The notes under the pieces were generated by a model. It was not told where the DNA came from. It was given only the letters and a program-made list of their open reading frames with translations, and made no database searches. 64,000 bases of DNA from Flammula alnicola (lineage: Eukaryota > Basidiomycota > Agaricomycetes > Agaricales > Strophariaceae), in assembly GCA_015499995.1 (NCBI GenBank), contig JADNRV010000080.1:62001-126000 (forward strand). The letters are read 5' to 3'. The position numbers and the translations under genes are program-made. The stretch's first letter is position 1; each line of letters starts with the position of its first letter. Positions 19,152-32,897 of the stretch are shown piece by piece.

Positions 19152-21971
19152 TATAAGCCCCAAGACCGGGAAAATTTTCTGGTTGGAGAACTCGTCTGAT
19201 GAGTAAGTATTCCTTGTCTAACAAGGAAAAATGAGTGGTATGCCTGGTGTATTCCCCGTCTGACTGGGAATTCTGTACCCAGGAGTGAACCAGGAAAAAT
19301 TACCTGCGAAATGTCTGCCATTCCCGGTTACTCCTAGCGGCAAGCAGACCTGGTTTGGCAGGGAGTTTATACTTGATTTGCAGGTACTTCAAGCTGGAAT
19401 ATGACAGGCTATATTTTCCTTGCTTCACAGGTAAAAAATTCTTAATTCAAGCAGTTCTAGCACGTAATAATATAATTTGAATATAATATTGAAGACAATA
19501 GACAAGATACATCGCTAACTGAGTCTCTAAAATGTATTGCAAGAGATGAAGACAGTATCGTGGAAGAAGAGGAAGGTTGAAAATGTGGTATGCAATTCAG
19601 GGAAAGTGGATTCATACCCTCATTCAAATCGGTGCTTCTTCAAGCCAACATCCAGGCAGATCAAAGGAGAGATGTAGAAATACACGAGGAGGGCACAGAT
19701 GTGACGGTGGATCATGGTAATCCTGCAAAGTCGAATGCCGTGGCAGGAAGGAGTCGACCTTTGAACTCGGCGAAGCAGGGCTAGGGTGCGTGGTTGGAAG
19801 ATTGGCGAGAAAATCAGATACGACCATAGACGTCAGAAATAAAATTGATACTCACCTCCAGCTATCTTCAACAAAGTGTGAAGCAGAATCAAGAAGGTGA
19901 ATGGTCAGAACAGCATGAAAATCATACTAGGGTAATGAATACGCACCATGACCTCGTCTTCTAAAGATGTGATTCCTTGATTGGCAGAGTCAGAGAGGAT
20001 GCTGTCCACACTGCAGGTCGAATGAAGGATCAATGACTAAACAGAGTGGGATATGAGCAGCGATGGTGACTCTCATAATCTATTGCACGATGAGGAAGGC
20101 GGCTGACCATGACTCCTACTAGGACAGTGGGGCCAGCATATCGTCTTTGCTTCAGTGCGAGCGGTGTGGCATTTCGCCTTATGCAAATGGATGCTGGCCA
20201 GCAAAAGCGACAATAGGCGCAGATGGCGGGCGATGGAAAGTGGGCGAAGAGAATTAGAGGAAAGTGATGGCAGTACGACGTAGGAAATTAAATTCAAAAT
20301 TGAAATTCCATGGCGTGTGGGCGAGTCACATGATTTCTAGGATGTTTGGACTTGAAGAATTTCAAGAAATGATTAGAATCCATTGTTCATATAAATTGCA
20401 AGAGTACACAAGTGCTTGAGTCTCTATATATATCTCATAGACGGGTTTAGAGACTTTATTATTATTTGAGGCCTGAGATATTGTAGTAAATTTGCGGTAA
20501 GGACGGGTCCAATGGAACCAGGTAAAATATCTAGTGAGGCCAGGAAAATGTTTACCAGTCTCGAGACTGGGAAATTTTACCGAAATGACTTTTACCTGGT
20601 TCCATTGGACCTGTCCTTACCACAAATTTACTACAATATCTCAGGCCTCAAATAATAATAAAGTCTCTAAACCCGTCTATAAGATATATATAGAGACTCA
20701 AGCACTTGTGTACTCTTGCAATTTATATGAACAATGGATTCTAATCAATTCTTGAAATTCTTTAAGTCCAAACGTCCTAGAAATCATGTGACTCGCCCAC
20801 ACGCCGTGGAATTTCAATTTTGAATTTAATTTCCTACGTCGTACTGCCATCACTTTCCTCTAATTCTCTTCGCCCACTTTCCATCGCCCGCCATCTGCGC
20901 CTATTGTTGCTTTTGCTGGCCAGCATCCATTTGCATAAGGCGAAATGCCACACCACTAGCGCTGAAGCAAAGATGATATGCTGGCCCCACTGTCCTAGTA
21001 GGAGTCATGGTCAGCCGCCTTCCTCATCGTGCAATAGATTATGAGAATCACCATCACCGCTCATATCCCACTCTGTTTAGTCATTGATCCTTTGTTTGAC
21101 CTGCAGTGTGGACAGCATCCTCTCTGACTCTGCCAATCAAGGAATCACATCTTTAGAAGACAAGGTCATGGTGCATATTCATTGCCCTAGTATGATTTTC
21201 ATGCTGTTCTGACCATTCACCTTCTCGATTCCGCTTCACACTTTGTTGAAGATAGCTGGAGGTGAGTATCAATTTTATTTCTGACATCTATGGTCTTATC
21301 TGATTTTCTCACCAATCTTCCAACCATGCACCCTAGCCCTGCTTCGCCGAGTTCAAAGGTCGACTCCTGCCTGCCACGGCATTCAACTTTGCAGGATTAC
21401 CATGATCCAGGACCACCGTCACATCTGTGCCCTTCTCGTGTATTTCTACATCTCTCCTTTGATCTGCCTGGATGTTGGCTTGAAGAAGCACCGATTTGAA
21501 TGGGGGTATGAATCCACTTTCCCTGAATTGCGTACCACATTTTCAACCTTCCTCTTCTTCCACGATACTGTCTTCATCTCTCGCAATACATTTTAGAGAC
21601 TCAGTTAGCGATGTATCTTGTCTATTGTCTTCAATATTATATTCAAATTATATTATTACATGCTAGAACTGCTTGAATTAAGAATTTTTTACCTGTCAAG
21701 CAAGGAAAATATAGCCTGTCATATTCCGGCTTGAAGTACCTGCAAATCAAGTATAAACTCCCTGTCAAACCAGGTCTGCTTGCCGCTAGGAGTAACCGGG
21801 AATGGCAGACATTTCGCAGGTAATTTTTCCTGGTTCACTCCTGGGTACAGAATTCCCGGTCAGACGGGGAATACACCAGGCATACCACTCATTTTTCCTT
21901 GTTAGACAAGGAATACTTACTCATCAGATGAGTTCTCCAACCAGAAAATTTTCCCGGTCTTGGGGCTTATA
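19152..21971. mobile_element. 2.8-kb near-perfect palindromic (foldback) element
   Basis: From TATAAGCCCCAAGACCGGG at 19152 the sequence runs to a centre at CAGTCTCGAGACTG (about 20554-20567) and returns almost exactly as its reverse complement, ending GGGGCTTATA at 21971. Arms are about 1.4 kb with few differences apart from about 40 bp near the centre. Terminal parts are rich in short hairpins (CCTTGTCTAACAAGG; CCAGGAGTGAACCAGG). Flanks match only as AC/GT plus a possible TA duplication. The mirrored 60-80-codon open frames have no recognisable domain. It lies exactly at the truncated 5' end of the LINE. Confidence 0.85.
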
Positions 21972-24493
21972 GTGCAACTCCTCCACGGTAGTTTGTGAAG
22001 ATGGAACTTCTGGAGGATTAAAAGTAATTCGGAAAAAGGGCAAGGATATTGAAGAGTACGATTGCGGGAGCGGAAACTCGCAATGACTTATGAATTCTAC
22101 ATCTTGAAATTGCTGAATAGTGCATTGTACCTACGGTATATATACGAGAAGGAATATTCAGGGGGGAAGGAAGCACTACTGTCAGTCTATTGATGGAGTT
22201 AAAGCGTCCCAAAATTGGTCTAGTCTTGGCCGCTTATGGGCGCCTGTTTCCAAGTCTTTTCCCGGAGCATTCAACGCTAAATAAACATCGGTCTAAGTAA
22301 GATGCAAGTAAGATGTCGAGGAAACCCAGGCGGAGCTCACCCGTATTTCCGTATTTCCGACAATACTCAACTTCTGGCGCTTAGCTTCTAATGCATGATG
22401 ACTCGGATGTCGCGCTCTAACGGATCCTGACCAACGGATCAATATCTTTCCGTGTCCCGTCGACTCGGAGCGGAGGAATCCATGTCATGCCCAATTTGTT
22501 ATTCTTTTGGATCCAGGAACTTGACTCGTGAGTCGTCCGTCACTCGATAGCTTCCGCCTTTGACTCGACGGGCGGTTGTCCGTTTCGTATGTCATGGGAC
22601 TTTATCGAGTATTTGACGTTCGACCCCTATGGATCTGAAATGGCTGTCTACGTTGTTAGCTGAATCTCGCAGAATTATTGTGATCGCCATGATTAGGGGT
22701 TGAAGTTGTCTTCATGGGCGTAAACTTGAATTGACTCTGAGAAGTGAGCTTCCTGCGTTGCGGTTCCGAGGCCGAACCCCAACGCCCCGGATTGCAGCAT
22801 CTCTCGGTGTGTTTATTGTACACGTGGAAATAACGAGATGAAGACCCAGGTAGATTCGAGTCAAAGTCGCTTCAAGATCGCGAAGGCGTTACTCCGAAAG
22901 AAATTGATCTGTTATGATTGATCAGTACTTCTTGTCGTTTCTTCGTGGGTGCTGATATGTTTCCTTGCACTAGCTAGACGTTGTAAATAGGGAGGCTGGC
23001 CGAAGCAGCCTCCTTGTACTAGTCAGCTGGGAAGTGCGCCGCTTCGACTCTAGTAAGGTCGATCTATATTATTGTATGCACATGATAGCAGGCTTCAATG
23101 GGAAATATGTCGCATGGGACTTGTGCGCGAGTTGTGGCCTGTGAAGGCGGATGTGTTGACCAGAAAGACCAGAGTTCACAATTTACATGGATGTCTTGCC
23201 GAGCGACATAAGGATTGGCGAGGATCGGCGGCTGTTTCGGCCTCTATGATTCGATGACTCAATAATAAAGTTAACTTGCAACGCATTGCAGCTTGATAAA
23301 GTGTCTGTTTTGCTTGTAATTTTTAGAAACGTTGTCTGTATAGAATAACAAGATTCTCCCATGGGCACATTTCTTCGCGTGGATATCAACTCTATTAAAC
23401 GGGAGAAATTAACTGGAATTCGGTCAATATTCAGGCGATCGCGTGAGATAACTGTGCGCTCTTACCAAGCAGGGCACGCCGATGAGAGGATTGGCCTTCC
23501 TTCCGGCGTAATTGTCGCTATCACATCGTGGTGATCTACTTATCGATTACTCGGGTTAAAGCGCGGTGTGTGCAAGGAAAAAATTGGGGTGGGTGGGGCA
23601 AGTTTGGCGGAGCGACATGCTATTTCAGCGTAGACCAAAGCGTTGCGACGTGAGAGTCGACTGATGATGCAAGAATAACTGTTTGCATGTCATCAGTTCG
23701 CGATCGGAGGGCGGAGTTGTTAGTGGCAACGGATCAGGTATGTCTCGGGCTGGGGATCGCAGCCAATCGGAATTCGCGTGGGCCATTTCAGCAATGGCCC
23801 ATACATGAGATTAATGCGTACGGCAATCGGTGACCTAACCGACCTGCTGGTCCATTGCATGTGTATTGTGTCGAAAAATGTTGGGTTTGGAGTTTGCATG
23901 CAACAAAGTACGCCCGCTGTCTACAATTAGATGAGTCCAGCGTTTAACACGCTGTGAAATGAGCACAACTCCAGGTTGCGCGGAGTGAGAATCACTCCGA
24001 TGCTTGTCTGATACTGAGTAACTTCTTCGTTCGAGAATGTTGCATTTTGGACAGGAATGGTAGACTGCTATGCTGAATATGACGTTTTTTATGATAGCTA
24101 GCTAGGCGGCCTTGCAGTGAAGAAGATTTAGATTTAGCAAACTTTCATAAGTTGGTTCTTGCGGTGACGTCGGGAAATTAATCCCGGCGATGTCGTAAAA
24201 AAGTGGCTCGACATAGGTTGCGTCGGAGGCTTAACCACCATTTGTGGAATTCAAGGAGAAAGGGTGGCGCAGCGGCCGCTTGGATGGTGGTACGAGGAGG
24301 AAATAAAAAAACCAAAATATGTATGGGTCGAGATAAATATCTTGCTGCGCGTGTGAATTTTGGGGGTTGTGGTATTTGCACCCTAATCGAACCTCATTTG
24401 GATATTGCATCGGACCAGGGTCTCTTTCTATATCAACCCAATTCTCTAAATCCCTCTCGCCCACCCTTTCTTTCTTTCTTTCTCTCATCCGTC
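21972..24493. other. Intergenic, no gene recognised
   Basis: About 2.5 kb between the palindrome and ATP-citrate lyase. I see only short unsupported frames, a small stem at about 22990-23012 (GGAGGCT...AGCCTCC) and a pyrimidine-rich stretch (about 24430-24490) just before the ATG, suitable for a fungal core promoter/5' UTR. Confidence 0.5.
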
Positions 24494-27400
24494 ATGTCGT
24501 CTAAAGGTACGTGCTCACAACGCGTCTCGCCCGGCATAGTCGCGTTTACTAACCACTGACATTCTAGCCATCCGCGAGTACGACGCCAAGCTCCTCCTTG
24601 CTTACTGGCTCGAACGCGCACCACCAGTTGCACCCCACGCCCAGGTCAAGACCAAGTTCCAGTATCCCGCCGTCAAGGTTGCACAGATCTCATGGGATCC
24701 AGCAACTGACTCGATTACCCCTGACACCAAGCTTCCAGGCTGGGTCTTCAACACCAAGCTCGTCGCTAAGCCTGATCAGCTCATCAAGCGTCGCGGAAAG
24801 GCTGGTCTCCTCGCTCTGAACAAAACATGGGACGAAGCAAAACCATGGATCGCCGCGAGGGCAGGAAAGCCTCAGAAGGTGGGTCTCGTGCCATTTTGTG
24901 CGCTTTTGCACGCATACACGCTCGCTACTGAATCGCAACGTGTTTGTTATCCATCCATCGCGATGATATCTATCACGTATTAATGTGATACATGCAACGG
25001 CGGACCCTTGGGTGGACCTGCCTTGCGGCAGTCCAGGTGTTCCTGCGGGGGTACGCGTCGCATAATAAATACACGTGACTGATCAAATGTCGTTCTCATA
25101 GGTCGAATCTATTACCGGAACCCTGAACAACTTCATTGTTGAACCGTTCCTTCCCCACCCCTCCAACACCGAATACTATGTTTGCATTACCTCCGCACGA
25201 GAAGGGGACTCGATCCTCTTCACCCACGAGGGAGGAGTCGACATTGGCGATGTTGATGCCAAAGCATTGGTCCTCAACCTTCCCGTCACACAACCATTCC
25301 CATCCCGCGAGACCATTGCCCAGACTCTCCTCAAGCATGTCCCTGCGGAAAAGAAAGAAACCCTCATCGACTTCCTGATCCGTTTGTACAGCGTCTACGT
25401 CGACCTCCACTTTGCCTACCTCGAGATTAACCCTCTCGTTGTTCTCGATGCTGTTAAGGGCGGCGAGCCTCAGGTTTGCTACCTCGATATGGCTGCGAAG
25501 CTCGATCAGACGGCAGAGAGCATTTGCGGCCCTAAGTGGGCTATTGCTCGCGACTTGTCCGTCTACGAGCGAAATGAGGATGAAGCCAGCAAAACCGCCT
25601 CCGCGAAGGGCGGAAAGGTGTCCGCTGATCGTGGACCACCAATGGTATGTCTTTTAACGGCATGTGAAGACGTCTTCGTTAAATATATGCGCGTTTTCTT
25701 AGGTCTGGCCCGCGCCCTTCGGCCGTGACTTGACCAAGGAGGAAGCTTACATCCAAAAACTTGACGCGTCGACCGGTGCTTCGCTCAAGCTCACCGTTTT
25801 GAACCCCGAGGGACGTATCTGGACGATGGTTGCCGGTGGTGGTGCTAGCGTCGTTTACTCCGATGCTATTGCTGCTCATGGATTTGCCGATGAACTTGCC
25901 AACTATGGTGAATACAGTGGTGCTCCCACCGAAGGCCAAACCTACGAATATGCTAAGACCATCAGTAAGTAAAAGTTTCATTTGAAAAGAAGGCTGATCC
26001 TGATCATACCCGCATAACTTAGTCGATCTCATTACCCGTGGCAAGCCCAACCCCAAGGGCAAGATCCTGATCATCGGAGGAGGTATCGCTAACTTCACCA
26101 ACGTCGCCGCAACTTTCAAGGGCATCATTCGTGCTCTCAAGGAGTTTAAGAACCAACTGATCGCGCATCAAGTCAAGATCTTCGTTCGTCGTGGAGGTCC
26201 CAACTACCAGGAGGGTCTCAAGGCCATGCGCCTGCTCGGTGAGAGCTTGGGGGTTCCTATCCGTGTCTTTGGCCCGGACACTCACATTACCGAGATTGTC
26301 CCTCTTGCCCTTGGTATCGACATCAGCAAGACCAAGTCTAGCAACGCTGGACTGCACGGTCTCCAGTCCGTGCAACCCGATACTCCTCCTGCTCAGGTCG
26401 TTCCTGCTGGAGAGCCTAGCAACGCTGTCGGATCCATCCACCCAGACGGAGAGCGCACCCAGCCTTCTGATATCCTCGTGCACTTTGACACCAAGACTTC
26501 CTCCACCACCCGCCCGTCGTACAGGCCCTTCGATGCCACTACTCGCTCGTTCGTCTATGGTCTCCAACCCCGTGCCATCCAAGGAATGCTCGACTTTGAC
26601 TACTCATGCGGCCGTCAAACCCCCTCCGTTGCTGCCATGATCTACCCTTTCGGTGGTCACCACATTCAGAAGTTCTACTGGGGAACTAAGGAGACTCTCT
26701 TGCCTGTTTACACCAGCTTCAAGGAGGCGGTCGCGAAGCACCCCGATGTTGATGTCGTCGTCAACTTCGCCAGCTCTCGTAGTGTGTACTCTAGCACCCT
26801 CGAGTGCTTGGAGTTCCCTCAGATCAAGGCCCTCGCCCTCATCGCCGAGGGTGTTCCTGAGCGTCATGCTCGCGAGATCCTCTGGAAGGCCAAGGAGAAG
26901 GGTGTTCTCATTATCGGTCCTGCTACCGTCGGTGGTATCAAGCCTGGTTGCTTCAGGATCGGTAACTCTGGAGGGTGAGTCTCTTTTGTTAAAAGAGTAA
27001 GTATTCGCGAACTAACTCTTCTTTTTTCCAGAATGATGGACAACATCATCGCTTCCAAGCTCTACCGCCCTGGTTCTGTTGGATACGTCTCCAAGTCTGG
27101 AGGCATGTCTAACGAACTGAACAACATTCTTTCTCTCGTCACCAACGGCACATACGAGGGTATCGCCATCGGTGGTGATCGTTACCCCGGCTCCACCTTC
27201 ATCGACCATCTCCTTCGCTACGAGCAGGATCCCGACTGCAAGATGCTCGTCCTCCTCGGAGAGGTCGGTGGTATTGAGGAATACCGTGTGATCGATGCCG
27301 TCAAGAAAGGTATCATCCGCAAGCCTATCGTTGCATGGGCTATTGGTACTTGCGCCAAGATGTTCGCTACTGAGGTGCAGTTCGGACACGCTGGTTCTAT

Positions 27401-28611
27401 GGCCAACAGCGACATGGAGACTGCCGACGCGAAGAACAAGGCCATGAGGGATGCTGGATTCATCGTGCCCGATACCTTCGAGGAGCTGCCCCACGTCCTG
27501 AAGGAGACATACGAGACCCTCGTCAGGAACGGTACCATCAAGCCTAAGCCTGAGGTTGAGCCTCCAGTCATTCCTATGGATTACAAGTGGGCGCAAGAGC
27601 TCGGTTTAATCCGTAAGCCTGCTGCTTTCATCTCCACCATTTCGGACGAGCGAGGGCAAGAGCTCCTGTACGCTGGTATGAGGATCTCGGATGTGTTCAA
27701 GGAGGATATCGGCCTCGGAGGTGTCGTCAGTTTGCTCTGGTTCAAGCGCCGTAAGTCTCGTTGTCCCTTTATATGCTATCAACGCTGAAGTTTCCTGTTC
27801 TTTAGGCCTGCCACCATGGGCGACCAAGTTCATTGAGATGGTGCTCATGCTTACTGCTGACCACGGTCCGGCTGTGTCTGGTGCCATGAACACGATCGTC
27901 GCCTCGCGTGCTGGCAAGGACTTGATCTCGTCTCTGGCATCGGGTCTGTTAACCATTGGTAGCCGTTTCGGAGGTGCCCTGGATGAGGCTGCCGCCATGT
28001 TCTCGAACGCTCGTGATACTGGCCTGACACCACGAGAGTTCGTCGACAACTCGAGGAAGGCCAACAAGCTCAGTCAGTAGATCGTGTTTTATTGTGTTAT
28101 CAGTTGTTGATGAGACGTTCTTTTATAGTCAGCGGTATTGGGCACAAGATCAAGAGCGTCAACAACCCTGATCTGCGCGTCGAGCTTGTGAAGGAGTATG
28201 TGTTCAAGAACTTCCCTAGTCACAGTCTGCTCGACTATGCTCTTGCCGTCGAGAAGGTCACCACCGCGAAGAAGGATACTGTGAGTGACATTCCTTTCCA
28301 ACTGCACTTGCCCCTTTGCTCATTCTGTGTCTGTTCATTTTTAGCTCATCCTGAACGTTGATGGTTGCATCGCCGTGTCCTTTGTGGATCTTCTCCGTGA
28401 TAGTGGTGCCTTCACGCCCGAGGAAGCTGATGAGTACATCAAGATTGGTACCCTCAACGGTTTGTTCGTCCTCGGACGCAGCATTGGTTTCATTGGCCAT
28501 CATCTGGATCAGAAGCGCCTGCGTGCTCCTCTATACCGTCACCCCGCAGACGACATCTTCATCAACATGGCTGACGTCTCGCAGCCACGAGTGTTGGGTC
28601 GCATGCAGTAG
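24494..28611 (+). CDS. ACL1: ATP-citrate lyase, single-polypeptide type
   Basis: Nine exons (24494-24506, 24568-24878, 25102-25644, 25703-25964, 26023-26974, 27032-27750, 27806-28072, 28129-28280, 28345-28611) join in frame to 1161 residues. The enzyme makes cytosolic acetyl-CoA and oxaloacetate from citrate, CoA and ATP. The N-terminal half is the ATP-grasp/citrate-binding part ([44 protein letters not shown]). The middle has the CoA-ligase fold ([26 protein letters not shown]). The phospho-histidine loop [10 protein letters not shown] places the catalytic His near residue 813. The C-terminus is the citrate-synthase-like domain ([45 protein letters not shown]). All introns are GT-AG and 50-62 nt except the second (223 nt). 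Order and fusion match the basidiomycete/animal form. The gene looks functional. Confidence 0.97.
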
Positions 28612-28876
28612 ACGGGTATTAGATGGAAAATTAAGATGGGGGTCTCATCATGGTTTTTTTTTCCAGTCTGCCCCTTCGGTGCTGATCCCTATTCTCTTGC
28701 TTTTGGGCGTGCCTGATTGTTGGTGTTGGGGCAGAAGAGAATCTAATTTCTGTTTTATTACTCCAGCATTTTTTTTTTGCGGTTCGTGATTCCTCTTTTG
28801 GCTGCTATGCGGCTTTCATCCCACCACATCACATCACATCGACCAACGTTGCTTCAACGCAACGCACCAATGTATT

Positions 28877-29251
28877 TCCATACCTTTTTCGGTCTCAGAC
28901 TAGACTTCATAGTGATACGCCCTACATACATACGTACGACATCGATGTCTCAAAAGCGCTCTGTACTCTCTACCAATACTAGAATTTCATGTTTTTTCTT
29001 TGTACAGTACTTATCTCGGAGTTGGCTAGGTATTGTTGGTTAATTAAGGGTGTGGGGGTATGTCGGTGCTGGTCTAGTCGCGCGGTTTGCGCAATTGGGG
29101 TTGATTGTACCGAACGAAGGACGGCGGTCGTCGATATGTGGCGTTTTCTTCGTGGGGATCTGGGATGGAGTGGGATTTGGGAATGCGGTGGTATGGCGAC
29201 TTGCCGGCAACCCCACGATGGTGAAATTAATTGTTGCGAGGTTGGGCCGAT
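28877..29251 (+). repeat. Direct repeat copy 1 (3' flank of ATP-citrate lyase)
   Basis: About 375 bp (from CCATACCTTTTTCGG to GAGGTTGGGCCGAT) recur as copy 2 at 30860-31243 with clear but incomplete identity, small indels included. The copies flank the membrane-protein gene at 29466-30740, implying a duplication of roughly 2 kb period. Confidence 0.8.
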
Positions 29252-29465
29252 ATGTACGGTTGCCGAACTGACTCTAACATTATTTAGGACTCGAGGTTCT
29301 TGGACTGGACAGTGGATATGCAGGAAGTGTAGTCCCACGCCCCATCCAGGGGTTTATCTATTTATTTGCACCTATTTGCACTGCCATCCAATCTTAAGCG
29401 CTTAAGCGCCCGAACCATTCCCTTTCTTCCTTTCACCTAACACACAGTGGACATAGTGCAAAGGT

Positions 29466-30740
29466 ATGACACGAGTTCAAGCAGATCACCCTGATTGGTC
29501 TAGGTGCGTGATCACCATCTTGTGCACTGCACATTACCGTAAACCTACTAAAATATCAACCTTTCGCTCTAGGCAACCACCGTCTCACGGCGGTCCACAG
29601 GGAGCGCACGACGACAGTGAACCACTTCTGAGACCACAGAATCCGACATATGGGACAATTGAACGTGGCGAAATTGATGCGAAGGTGCAGAGGCGATTCC
29701 GAACGAAAGTGAAAGCACTGGCGGCATTTTTCTTCTGCGCCGTGATTCTCCTTGTTTTGGGCCCTTGGGCATATGAGTCTCTAAACGCAGGACGGCACAA
29801 AAGACTTCGCCGCCAGTGGGCTGAAGAGAAGAACGATTGGGCAATCACGAGAGAGGCATGGGCCGCGGAAGCGCGACAACACGAAGCCGAGTGTGCTGAA
29901 GAGGAGAAACATTGGGCAATCACGAGAGAGGCATGGGCCGCGGAAGCGCGAAAACACGAGGCCGAGCGTGCTGCTATGCAGGAGGAGCACCGAAAATGGG
30001 ATCGTGAAAGGTGGGAGAAGGAGGAAAAAGAGAGACGAGAACAAGAGGAGGAGGCCAGAAAGCGCGCAAGTATTGCGTGGGTTGGCTTAGAGCCCGGCCA
30101 TTGCTTGCGCTACAGATTGAAAGAATACACTGCTACGCTTTCCCATGTTCCGCTGGGAGTTGATGCAATCGAACAATGTTGGAACAAATCGATAGAGATC
30201 CATGGACGGCAATGGCTTCCTTCTCAATGCGAGGATCAGGTGCGCAAGATACATGCGCGTTTCCTTAGTAGATCACTGACTTGCGTAATTGTAAAGGGAC
30301 TTTGCGGACGAGTTACTGGACATTGGCAGGTCGACATGAACGAGCTATCATGCACGCCAACATGGGGCTACCCTACAGACAAAGTAAGTCCCTCTCAGTT
30401 GCCTCATATGTGCCGGAGCTCATCGTCTGGAGGGATGTGTTGAATCTGGAATTCGGGTCAGCAATTTTTTTATTCTCCTTAGATGTGTTCTTTCTCAATT
30501 TCGATTGGTTTAGCGTTATGAGAACCGATTAGAGAATCTCCAAGATCTCAGCGATTGGCCAATTATCTGCCGCACCGCTCCAACGAATATAGGTGGTACC
30601 TGGTATGAAGGGCCTACTTCCTGTGAACATTGGGTATGTTTTCCAAGGAAACGTATGAAAACCCATGACTTACGTTGCTATGTATTCAGGGAAACGAAAT
30701 ATGGGGCATATGGCTTATTAATGACGACGCATGCCGCTGA
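29466..30740 (+). CDS. Single-pass membrane protein with coiled coil and Cys/Trp-rich C-terminal domain
   Basis: Four exons (29466-29503, 29573-30383, 30514-30633, 30690-30740) join in frame to 339 residues. The first intron is inferred because it joins WSR to QPPSHGG across good GT-AG sites. There is a short cytosolic-type N-terminus, one hydrophobic segment (LAAFFFCAVILLVLGPWAY), then a charged Glu/Arg/Ala coiled coil with a 24-residue tandem repeat (72-bp DNA repeat, WAITREAWAAEAR) and a C-terminal domain with WVGLEPGHCLRY, EYTATLSHVP and conserved-looking Cys and Trp residues (IICRTAP, CEHWGNEIWGIW). I recall similar architectures as multicopy hypothetical proteins in Agaricomycetes. The function is unknown. 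The gene sits between two direct repeats. Confidence 0.7.
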
Positions 30741-30859
30741 ATGTGTCGACGAATCTTTTATCTTGGAAGGGGTAAAATTACGTCTTTTTAGTTGGACCCA
30801 GCCTTGTACTTTGTCTCGATTATGACGCAACAACAGATCGTGATTTATGTATCATATTT

Positions 30860-31243
30860 TCCATACTTTTTTCGGTCTCGGACTATGTAGACTTCATAGC
30901 GATACGCCATATATACGACATTTTCAAAAGCGCTTGTACTCTACCAATACTAGAATTTCGTGTTTTTCTTTCTTTGTACAATACTTATCTCGAAGTTGGC
31001 TAGGTATCGTTAGTTAATTAAGGGTGTGGGTACGTCGGTGCCGGTCTAGTCGCACGGTTTGCGCGTGGGTGTAAATCGGGGTTGATTCAACCATTGTACT
31101 CAGCGAAGAACGACGATCATCGACGTGTACAGGCGTTTTCTTAGTTGGGAGTTGGGATCTGGGATGGAGTGGGAATTTGGTGGTATGGCGGCTGACGGGC
31201 AACCCCACGATGGTCAAATTAATTGTTGCGAGGTTGGGCCGAT
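30860..31243 (+). repeat. Direct repeat copy 2
   Basis: Homologous to 28877-29251. It includes TCTACCAATACTAGAATTTC and GTTGGCTAGGTATCGTT(A)GTTAATTAAGGG-like stretches. It follows the stop of the membrane-protein gene by 120 bp. Confidence 0.8.
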
Positions 31244-32897
31244 GAGTCGTGGATTAAGTTTTTGTGCGCATGGAATGTTCGAACCATAGCGGAAGGAAAT
31301 TGCACGCACTGACGTGCATGAGAGCGTACATGTTTATACTAAGCTTGGAGCGTCGCTGGGCGATTTATGTGCGTATGTGGCGTCGGTGGAGATCTTTCAT
31401 GCAATTTTCAAGGCTTTTTGTTTTGGCTCGGTTGAAGTTGGCTCCTTTTTGGCTTTGCGATGACTTCAGGAACGAGCTGTACTTACTCATGTACCTGACA
31501 GTGAATGCGGGGAAAACATAAACCCCGCATGTACAGAACTTCTCAGGATACGCGTATGTCGACTCACGAGCACGGATGGCATGCGTATGTATTCCTCACG
31601 ACGCGTCGATGTCCATGGCTTGTCGACGCGGCGTATCATCAAAATTTGAACGCGTCACTCGTCGGGTAAGGATGCCCTATGCCCAAGCCTCCAAGAGCCG
31701 CTCATCGTGGTCGTTACCCACCTATATATGGACGGCATGTAGGACGTGTACTTGAGTTACGAGTAATTTGCAAGTAATTTGTGAGTCGGAGTCGGAGTTA
31801 TTCGTGGGTTTTCACGGTCTGAAATTTGTCTGAGAAAGTAATTTACCGCGGTTATTTTTTGTCCCTGGACAAAGTTCTTGGAAGCGGTCCCGAGAGAACA
31901 CTGCGAGGAGGAGAACTTGCACACTGCCGTTCGGGCCGAGTCGTACGCCGTTTCCGGTCCGGAATTCACGTGACGTCCGACGCGATCTGATTTTTCTTCA
32001 ACAACCCTCAGACTACTCCTCTTGCATTTACTGCATACGAACTGAGCCCACATCTCAGGAAGTATTGGAACAAGATGGCGCTCACCTTTGATGATCAACA
32101 ACATTGCTTTACGAATCTCCCGACCAGCAAGTAATGGTCGTCATATGGAATCGATTCGACTTCCAGAAGCTGGCGTTTTCAACGTAAGGCAAAACGCCTG
32201 GCGCTCGGGCGGCGTCGAAACGCCTGTGGCTTTCCTCTTTCTGGGTACTACTCAAGCTATATCTGAGGGACTCCCATCTTACTCACGGGGTTCTCGTTGA
32301 CGTGGGTATTCCAACCTGGTACTACCTCAACACATCAAAGTGTCAGACACACGGGCTTTCAACGACCGCTGTGGTATTGGATCAGTCAACTACGTGATTC
32401 CTTCGTCGAGGAGAGCGCAACTCAACCGTGGATTGTCATGTGTTCCGTAGGCACGCGTGCTGCACACTCACTTTGAGTGGCGGCATCGATGGATTTGCAC
32501 TAACAAGTGCGGGGACTGACTGTCTGATCTCGGTGATAGCACCAATTCTGTCGCCCCTAATCAGCCCTAATCTTGTGTGCGCACACGGTAATGCCATAGC
32601 ATTGACCATTTTTACGCTAGTACTATTTCCGTCGCTGAGATGTCCCCATGTCCCTGATTCCCCTGGTTCCTTCTAGGTCTTATTGCCTGCTCAAATTCGA
32701 GATGTCGAGCCCACGCTAGCCAAGAGATAACCCTTCTCCAGAATCAATCAAACATAACCAGGACATCGCATTTATCATTTTGGAGATGCCAAGTTCTGAG
32801 TCTTTCGCTGATATAAGATTCATCATCCTCTGCGTAGGTTCGCGTGCACGATTTCACTCTCCTCATTTGTACCTCGGCCTGTGTGCCATCCCTTAAC
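31244..32897. other. Intergenic, no gene recognised
   Basis: About 1.65 kb with several short frames on both strands and no domain or credible splicing. The last part is presumably the promoter of the DUF6534 gene. Confidence 0.4.

Noticed and set aside
24231..24633. Short frames in the ATP-citrate lyase leader
   Set aside because: Shadow frames in the 5' untranslated region and first intron.
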